Made by a program: the position numbers and the translations under genes. A stretch of 64,000 nucleotides of DNA, taken from Cordylochernes scorpioides. Taxonomy: Eukaryota; Arthropoda; Arachnida; Pseudoscorpiones; Chernetidae. This document shows positions 63,750 through 64,000 of the stretch, in pieces (position 1 is the first letter of the stretch; every line of letters starts with the position of its first letter). Under the pieces are notes generated by a model, which saw only the letters and a program-made list of their open reading frames with translations, ran no database searches and had not been told where the DNA came from. The stretch is from the NCBI GenBank assembly GCA_030710605.1, contig CP092876.1:58395252-58459251 (forward strand), in the 5' to 3' direction.

Positions 63750-64000
63750 TATAAAGGAATGATAATACATCCAAATGGCAAAAGAACCTACAGGACAGGC
63801 AACAACTGTCCTGGGGTGGAATTAACACCTACCCACATATTCTCATGCCCAGCAATGGCCACAGCCTTGCAGAAAATTGACATGGACCCAGAACAGCAGC
63901 TTTACACACCCAAGATAGTGGACATAGCGACTGCTGTGATAGAGATGTGTGGAGACATCTGAGGCTCTTCGTTGGACACGACAACAACAACAGCAATTCT
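63750..64000 (+). pseudogene. LINE ORF2 C terminus and tail (family Lb)
   Basis: Same family as 39797-40122: NNCPGVELTPTHIFSCPAM, KIDMDPEQQLYTPKIVDIA, stop at 63960, tail GACACGACAACAACAACAG. One Cys of the first pair is Gly (GNNC instead of CNNC). It runs to the window edge. Confidence 0.75.

Noticed and set aside
1..64000. CRISPR arrays, bacterial operons, phage genes
   Set aside because: No direct-repeat/spacer pattern and no bacterial gene organisation; the tandem repeats are eukaryotic minisatellites.

Overview
The window reads as nuclear DNA of an arthropod, most likely a chelicerate and possibly a spider. The evidence is an AT-rich background, intron/exon structure, no bacterial-style operons, and a dense load of animal transposons: Tx1-like and other LINEs, mariner, pogo-like and hAT MITEs, Ty3/gypsy, and Penelope-like repeats carrying hammerhead ribozymes. 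The organism call is inference from repeat types and was not checked by any search.

Left part (1-20.8 kb): one host gene on the + strand is visible as GC-rich exons with mutually compatible splice phases (3240-3725, 5913-6018, 9939-9996 and a terminal exon ending at 10969). It encodes a coiled coil, a hydrophobic membrane segment and a C-terminal Cys/His motif, and I call it Brambleberry-like (KAR5/GEX1 family, nuclear fusion) with moderate confidence. Its introns and flanks are filled with fold-back MITEs, pogo-like MITEs (TIR CAGTAGAACCTC), mariner remnants, LINE 3' ends and two composite elements with internal 73-bp minisatellites. A tRNA-Gly(GCC) gene lies inside one dispersed element.

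Middle (20.8-28.3 kb): two related Tx1-like non-LTR retrotransposons sit head to tail in one (CA)n microsatellite. The first has a long intact ORF1 and no ORF2 (a HAL1-like layout). The second has a frameshifted ORF1 and an intact 1155-aa endonuclease/reverse transcriptase ORF2.

Right part (28.3-58 kb): no host genes were recognised. It holds nested repeats: hAT MITEs in TCTAGA-like targets, solo LTRs, Penelope-like repeats with hammerhead motifs, a U6 retropseudogene with a 16-bp target duplication, a U2 fragment, an inverted tandem array, a 3.4-kb degenerate array built on TCGAAGC, a decayed Ty3/gypsy element and a 5'-truncated LINE.

Far right (58.1-61.4 kb): a second host gene on the - strand has one large exon encoding about 1061 residues, mostly disordered, with two PP1-docking-like RVxF motifs, a conserved-looking basic block, an Asn/His/Gln-rich repeat tail and a PDZ-ligand-like C terminus. 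I could not assign it to a family. Beyond it lie more Penelope-like repeats, a second strong hammerhead and a pogo-like MITE.
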